Source of the DNA: Homarus americanus
Lineage: Eukaryota; Arthropoda; Malacostraca; Decapoda; Nephropidae
NCBI RefSeq assembly: GCF_018991925.1
Contig: NW_024744357.1
Coordinates: forward strand, 2,916,706-2,980,705
Direction of reading: 5' to 3'
Length of the DNA stretch: 64,000 bases
Part shown: positions 59,190 through 64,000 of the stretch, piece after piece
Layout of the letters: each line of letters opens with the position of its first letter
How positions within the stretch are numbered: the stretch's first letter is position 1
The notes under the pieces: generated by a model
What the model was told of the DNA's origin: nothing
Database searches by the model: none
What the model saw: only the letters and a program-made list of their open reading frames with translations
Position numbers and translations under genes: made by a program

Positions 59190-59570
59190 TCACACACACA
59201 CACTACATCCCTGACCACGGTCAAGACCTACCAGGCACTGCTGAGCAGCTGCCCCGCCAAGCAATGTTCGGCCCACTACTCAAGTCCCTCTCCCAACCCA
59301 TCCTCACCACTGGGTCAACATAATCAAAAGTGATAATTTTGTTTCAGAAAAGTGGGATCAGTGTTGAACAGTGATGAACAGTGCTTAAACCTGTAAATTC
59401 AGCACTAGACAGTAACAGTAACAGCTGTGACCCACCAGTGAGATAAGCATCCTGGGAACTGACCACCATCTTCTGACCAGGAGGTGCTAATCAGTGGGTC
59501 AGCTTCACACCTAACTAAGAGATAACACAACACCACCCAGCAGGGTGAGGTACTGTTGACACCACCCCAC
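59190..59570 (+). repeat. Short (CA)n and the second copy of the dispersed segment
   Basis: (CA)n at 59190-59201, then CTACATCCCTGACCAC, the counterpart of 36251. It shares GTTGAACAGTGATGAACAG and the CTTAA that follows, and leads into the CACGTG minisatellite. The two copies are clearly related for about 240 bp and less so after 59440. Confidence 0.65.
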
Positions 59571-59579
59571 GCCACCCGA

Positions 59580-59730
59580 TGTCCCCATGACCACGTGAGG
59601 TCCTTCATATCACCCGAGGACGAGTTACTACACCACGTGAACACCTCACCACCTGGTGCCTCCACTAACCACGTGAGGTCCTTCATATCAACACCGAGGA
59701 CGAGTTACTACCACGTGAACACCACACCAC
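59580..59730. repeat. CACGTG minisatellite, two diverged units
   Basis: Two units with ACCACGTGAGGTCCTTCATA, a GAGGACGAGTTACTAC block and a second CACGTGAACACC. Related to the 45 bp unit at 36605-37085. The second unit ends ACCACACCAC at 59730, where LINE sequence begins. Confidence 0.85.
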
Positions 59731-59992
59731 ACTTAATATTGGAAGAACAAATACTGTCAATGTATACAGCCTTAACAACATCAACCTAGAAAGTCGACTT
59801 GTGAAAGAGACCTAGGGGTACTTGTAGCCGGACCTACGGCAAAAACAGTCGTTAATGTTCGAAATAAGGCAAACAGAGTATTAGGTTTTATATCTAGAAG
59901 TGTAAGTAATAAGAGTGCAGAGGTCTTATTACACTAGATCTTCACGCTAGTCCAAAGGCCTCGATTATGCTGGTTCAGTTCTGGTGCCCTTG
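59731..59992 (+). mobile_element. CR1-like LINE copy P, first part
   Basis: ACTTAATATTGGAAGAACAA onward encodes the post-catalytic RT region (VYSLNNINLE..., KANRVLGFISRSVSNKSAEV) and stops at TTCAGTTCTGGTGCC. The next LINE bases, allowing for about 12 lost, are found at 62950. So this copy is split by the inverted copy M. Frame-broken and 5'-truncated. Confidence 0.85.
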
Positions 59993-60514
59993 TTATAAGA
60001 ACATAAGAAAATAAGGAGTCTGCAATAGGTCGGTTGGCCTGTGCATGGCAGCTCCTGTCGAGTTACTACCACCCTCTATCATCCATGAATCTATCAGCCT
60101 CCTTTTGAAACTTTCCAGCGTTCCAGCACTTACTACAAAGTTGCTTCGTAAGCTTTATTCCACTCGTCCACCACCCTATTTGTAAACCAGTTCCTTCCTA
60201 TCTTGCTCCTAAACCTAAACTTATCAACTTAAATCCGTTGCTATGAGTCCTATCATACAAGGATATTATAAAACTTTTCTATATCCCCTTTATTAATTCC
60301 TTTCACCCACTTAAATACTTCTATCGTATCTCCTGCCTCTTAGTCTTTCTAGGGAATGCAAGTTTAGTTTCTTTAACCTCCTGATATGGAAGGTTTCTAA
60401 GTCCCGAATCATTTTCGTCATTCTTACGCTGCACTGACTCAGTGAATTGATATCCATTTGGCACCAGAACTGAACCGCATAATCGAGGTGCGGCCTGACT
60501 AAGCGTAAGATATA
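59993..60514 (-). mobile_element. CR1-like LINE copy M, 3' part (minus strand)
   Basis: On the minus strand this is the C-terminal region and 3' end of the same LINE, ending TTTTCTTATGTTCTTAT at the low-coordinate edge. Its 5' neighbour on the same strand is 62756-62949. The two halves rejoin at a TA dinucleotide where the Tigger element sits. Interrupted by stops and frameshifts. Confidence 0.85.
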
Positions 60515-62755
60515 CAGTGGGGTATGCTACAGCGAGCGGATCCTACTCACGAATATTCCTATAATGAGCGGTTTTACCTATAAAATTGAGAATCACGAAT
60601 CCAACTCCTACAACTTAACTGATGAATACCAGACTGTTTCGCTTCTGGCGATGAATATTGCTGTACCGCTGACCCACAACAAGAGCCGCCAGGCTCATCT
60701 TGTCTCATTGTGTAGCCAGTGCACCACTGTTATTGCTGCTGAAATTTGCCTTTGATGTGTAAATAGAGTTATTTGTATAAATATTTTCAAGTGTACAATT
60801 GTGACAATGAATCGGCCCAAAGCGAAAAGTGAGAAAGCTCATAACTCTTGGAAACTAAGAAGAAATCATAAAGAAACGTGAGGATGGAACAAGCATTGCT
60901 AAACTTAGTGATGAGTATGGGATGGCTAAATCCATCACTGTATATGTGTACCATTTTAAAGAATAAAGAGGAGCTGCTGAAAACAGTGCAAGTGGCTAAG
61001 GAATTCTAGGACTTAGCAAAGCAAGGTGTAATGTGATTGAGGAGATGGAAAATTTACTCTTAGTGTGATAAAGGAGAAAGAAATGGCAGGTGATAGCATT
61101 AGTGAAGTTTACACTTCAGAGAAGGCCAGACAATTGTTTTGAGGACCTTAAAGCCAAGACCTCAGTGCAAGTTGTAGTGATGTGCCAGTGTTTATGGGGT
61201 ACCAAGGGTGGCTTACTGGTTTTGAAGGAGAAATAAATACATAGTGTTGTGAGACATGGTGATGCTGCTAGTGCAGATAAGGAAGCAGCTAATGAACACC
61301 ATGACATTTTTTGAATATTATTAAAGAGGGAGGCTTTGTTTCTCAGCAGCAGGTATTCAACTGTGATGAAACTGGATTTTTGGAAAAAAATGCCTCGGCC
61401 GTACATTACACATTACCAAGGAGGACCCTGTCCCCTGGCCATAAGCTAAATGAAAGACAGGCTAATTCTCCTTCTTTAGCACGTTTGGTGACTGCAAAAT
61501 AAAGCCACCCTTGTGTACCATGCAGAAACCCCAGAGCTTTGCAAAAACACTAGGAAGACCCGGGCCCTTTGAAAGCAGGTATGTCAAACCTAAAGGCTTG
61601 GGTGACCAGGAATTTATTCTCTGAGTGGGTGATTGAGGTGTTTGGACCCAGTGTTCGAATACCTCAGGGAGAACACCTACACTTAAAAGCTTTGAGCGGT
61701 GATGGACAATGCACCAGCCCACCCTCCTAATTTGATGGTTGAATTGCCAGAGGAGTTGAACTTCATCACTGTGCACCCTTTTGCCACCTAACACAACACC
61801 TCTCATCCAGCCCATGGATCAACAGGTACTTTCTAACTTAAGAAGCTGTACACAAAGGCACTGCTTTTAGAATATGTTTTAAGGCCCACTTCTTCTAGAG
61901 ATGTTAGCTTGAAGGAATTTTGGAAGAGTCACTTCCAATATAGCAGATGCTGCATTTTTAATTACCTCGCGCCTGGAAAAGAGGTTACTGTGAGGTGTCT
62001 TTGTGCTGCTTGGAGGCCATTGTGGCTCGAATGTGCCCTTCAAAGAGACTTTGAAGGCTTCAAGAGTTAGGAAGAAGAGGCCGCTTGTCTGGCGAAATTG
62101 GCCTGGGGCAATCATGGCCTGAAGTGGATGATGATGATGTTGGAGGAGCGGTGGAAGAGCATGCAAGGAATTGTCCACCGAAGAGCTGCTTGAGCTCACA
62201 AAGAGGAAAACTAGACACTGAAGGAGTTTAACTTCTGAGGAGCCAGGGGAGGAGGAGGACAAGGCGAGGAAGTTTGATCATTCCAAGCCAAAGATCTCAA
62301 GGATGCGTTTCTTTTGCTGGAGCAACTGTCCAAGCTATGAGACATCATCTCATGCTGTCTCTGTGCAAAAGGCCATCAGTGTCTACAATGACAATGTTAT
62401 GAAATACTTTTGAAGGTCCAGAAATCAAGGTTGAAGCAGCCAACCCTGATCTCTCAGCAAAGGTAACAAAAAGAACCTACAGACAAAGTGCCTGGGGAGA
62501 CAGTCACCAAAGAGGGCTAGGAAGGATGACTCCTCCCTCCTTCCACCTCTTCATCAATTCTCTCCTCCCCCTCCCCTCTGCCTCCCTGTCCTGCATGCTG
62601 AACAAACACCAAGGTAAGATAAAGCACCGTATTTTTACATTTTCCACAGAATTTTTTCAGCAAGTTAAGTGGTTGTATTTGGGGGCCTGAAAGTGATTAA
62701 TCCTATAACGAACGAGGTTTCTGGAACCAATTAAGTTCTTTATAGCATACCACTG
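60515..62755 (+). mobile_element. Tigger/pogo-like DNA transposon, complete but decayed (2241 bp)
   Basis: Left end CAGTGGGGTATGCTACAGCG and right end ...TATAGCATACCACTG are imperfect inverted repeats. Both are flanked by TA (60513-60514 and 62756-62757), the target duplication typical of this superfamily. The empty site is visible in the paralogous LINE at 63951-63960 (TGCAACTATA). The element lies inside LINE copy M. Confidence 0.92.
60807..62290 (+). pseudogene. Tigger-type transposase (DDE family), decayed
   Basis: ATG at 60807 opens a basic N-terminus (MNRPKAK), followed by an IIKKREDGTSIAKLSDEYG-like helix-turn-helix (60860-60920). The DDE core has lost frame but is legible: FNCDETGFLEK (61354-61387) with the first Asp, GHKLNERQANS (about 61438), VMDNAPAHPPN (about 61698-61730) with the second Asp, and TPLIQPMDQQV (about 61796-61826), then EFWKSHF (about 61915). 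The usual order of a 500-600 residue Tigger transposase is kept. Multiple stops and frameshifts (for example near 60973, 61030 and 61499) abolish function. The enzyme would have cut and pasted the element at TA sites. Confidence 0.85.
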
Positions 62756-62949
62756 TAGTTGCAATAAGAACCTGCACTCTTATTACTTACACTTCTAGAT
62801 ATAAAACCCAATTCTCGTTTGCCTTATTTCGAACATGCACTGTTTTCGAGCCGTACCCTAGGTCTCTTTCACAAGTCGACTTCTCTAGGTTGATGATAAG
62901 GCTGTATACATTGACAGTAATTTTTTCTTCCAATATTAAGTACGCTGCA
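62756..62949 (-). mobile_element. CR1-like LINE copy M, 5' part (minus strand)
   Basis: Reverse complement matches the RT segment of copies P and Q (TTAATATTGGAAGAA, GTATACAGCC, CAAACGAGAATTGGGTTTTA). It continues at 60514 once the Tigger is removed. 5'-truncated at TGCAGCGTACTTAAT. Confidence 0.85.
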
Positions 62950-63399
62950 ATTCACTAGAGTTGGTGCAGCGAAGAATGACGAAAATGATTCCGACTTAGA
63001 AACCTTCCATATCAGGAGAGGTTAAAGAAACTAAACTTGCATTCTCTAGGAAAGACGAAGAGTGGCGGGAGATATGATAGAAGTATTTAAGTGGGTGAAA
63101 GGAATCAATAATAGGGATATAGATAAAGTTCTTATAATATCCGAGCAGGATAGACCGAAGCATTGGATTTAAGTTGGATAAGTTTAGGTTTAGAGGAGAT
63201 AGGAAGGAACTGGTTCACAAATAGGGTGGTGGACGAGTGGAACAAGCTTAGCAACTTTTGTAGGAAGTGCTGAACTCTGGAAAGTTTCAAAAAGAGACTG
63301 CATAGATTCATGGATGATAGAGAGGGTAGTAACTCGACAGAGCTGCCATGCACAGCCAACAGGCCTATTGCAGACTCCTTATTTTCTTATGTTCTTATG
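62950..63399 (+). mobile_element. CR1-like LINE copy P, 3' part
   Basis: Encodes, with stops, the C-terminal pattern RRMTKMIP...LEKRR...DMIEVFKWVKGINN, FKLDKFRFRGDRKELVH, then VVDEWNKLSNF and KRLHRFMDD. The 3' end is TTTTCTTATGTTCTTATG at 63399. It is the continuation of 59731-59992 after removal of copy M with its Tigger. Confidence 0.88.
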
Positions 63400-63464
63400 A
63401 CCACATGAGGTCCTTCATATCAACACCCTAAGACGAGTACTACACCACGTGAACACCACACCAC
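63400..63464. repeat. CACGTG minisatellite unit between LINE copies P and Q
   Basis: One unit, ACCACATGAGGTCCTTCATA through CACGTGAACACCACACCAC, equivalent to 59667-59730. LINE sequence directly follows the final CCACACCAC, as it does at 59730. Confidence 0.88.
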
Positions 63465-64000
63465 CGATAGAACGCAGAGGGTCATTGTAGATGGTGTTAA
63501 ATCTGAGGGGCCGTGTAACCAGTGGGGTTCCCCAGGGTCAGTACTAGGCCCACTCTTGTTCATGATCTACATAAACGATCTAGATACTGGGATCAGCAGT
63601 GACATAAGCAAGTTTGCGGATGACACCAAAATAGGGCGGCAAATTAATTCAGGGCAGGATGCAAATGCATTACAGGAGTATCTAAATAAACTGCAGGGTG
63701 GTCTGAAAAATGGCAAATGAAATTCAACACCAAGCAAGTGCAGCGTACTTAATATTGGAAGAACAAATACTTATAATGTATACAGCCTTAACAACATCAA
63801 CCTAGAGAAGTTGACTTGTGAAAGAGACCTAGGGGTACTTAGTAAACCCGACCTACTGGCCTAGAAAAACAGTGCGATATTCGAAATAAGGCAAACAGAG
63901 TATTGGGTTTATATTTAGAAGTGTAAGTAACAAGAGTGCAGAGGTCTTATTGCAACTATATCCCGCGCTAGTCAGGCCACATCTCGATTATGTGGTTCAG
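63465..64000 (+). mobile_element. CR1-like LINE copy Q (RT palm), runs off the window
   Basis: 5'-truncated. Encodes VIVDGVKSEG, GSPGSVLGPLLFMIYINDLD (about 63520-63580), FADDTKIG (about 63616-63640) with the catalytic ADD, then YLNKLQGGLKNGK to a stop and frame-shifted remainder matching copies P and M. The catalytic motifs are intact in this fragment but frames break near 63720 and 63855. It also supplies the pre-insertion site for the Tigger in copy M. Its 3' end lies beyond 64000. Confidence 0.88.

Overview
The window looks like repeat-dominated nuclear DNA from an arthropod, most likely a decapod crustacean. This is an inference from three things: the LINE families (BS-like Jockey, CR1-like, and an (AC)n-associated family), a pogo/Tigger element, and very long AC, AG, AAT and ACT microsatellites. 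No rRNA, tRNA or credible host protein-coding gene was recognised. Roughly half of the sequence is tandem repeat; most of the rest is retrotransposon or DNA-transposon debris and AT-rich sequence without visible function. Two runs of about 100 N (565-664 and 26403-26500) are assembly gaps bordered by satellite.

Layout. 1-564: a foldback inverted repeat cut by a gap. 665-7912: a 30-31 bp satellite. 7913-10208: AT-rich sequence with one possible hAT-type terminus. 10210-11563: a TTGTG pentanucleotide array. 11.7-16.4 kb: AT and CAGA microsatellites, a decayed multi-copy-type gene (12.9-14.3 kb) and a purine-rich block. 16.46-16.78 kb: a LINE 3' fragment abutting (AC)n. 18.78 kb: a hairpin next to a G-quadruplex motif. 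19.9-20.7 kb: a 21 bp satellite. 20.9-21.3 kb: a LINE C-terminus on the minus strand. 22.6-26.4 kb: an ACT/ACC microsatellite island holding an open REL-endonuclease LINE reading frame (minus strand), a second copy joined head-to-tail, and a Tigger-like 5' end. 26.5-28.1 kb: another 21 bp satellite. 28.3-29.2 kb: a LINE 3' end. 29.25-35.86 kb: a G-rich satellite (21 bp changing to about 26 bp units) split by a near full-length Jockey-type LINE. 36-39.4 kb: minisatellites, a 583 bp (CA)n tract and four LINE fragments joined through (CA)n tracts. 39.6-54.7 kb: an almost unbroken run of seven or more different satellites and microsatellites, including an 8.8 kb, 30 bp array. 54.8-57.8 kb: a decayed element with inverted arms and a broken minus-strand gene. 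58.0-59.2 kb: the longest copy of the (AC)n-associated LINE. 59.2-64.0 kb: a three-layer nest of LINE in LINE with a Tigger inside, followed by another LINE running off the window.

How the parts relate. The sequence records serial insertion into simple repeats. One LINE family repeatedly meets (CA)n at both ends. A CR1-like LINE sits twice after the same base of a CACGTG-containing minisatellite. A REL-type LINE lies in an ACY microsatellite and against the 3' end of its own kind. The only long, intact, family-recognisable protein is the REL-LINE polyprotein at 22998-25574. Long open frames inside the satellites are by-products of repeat units whose length is a multiple of three.
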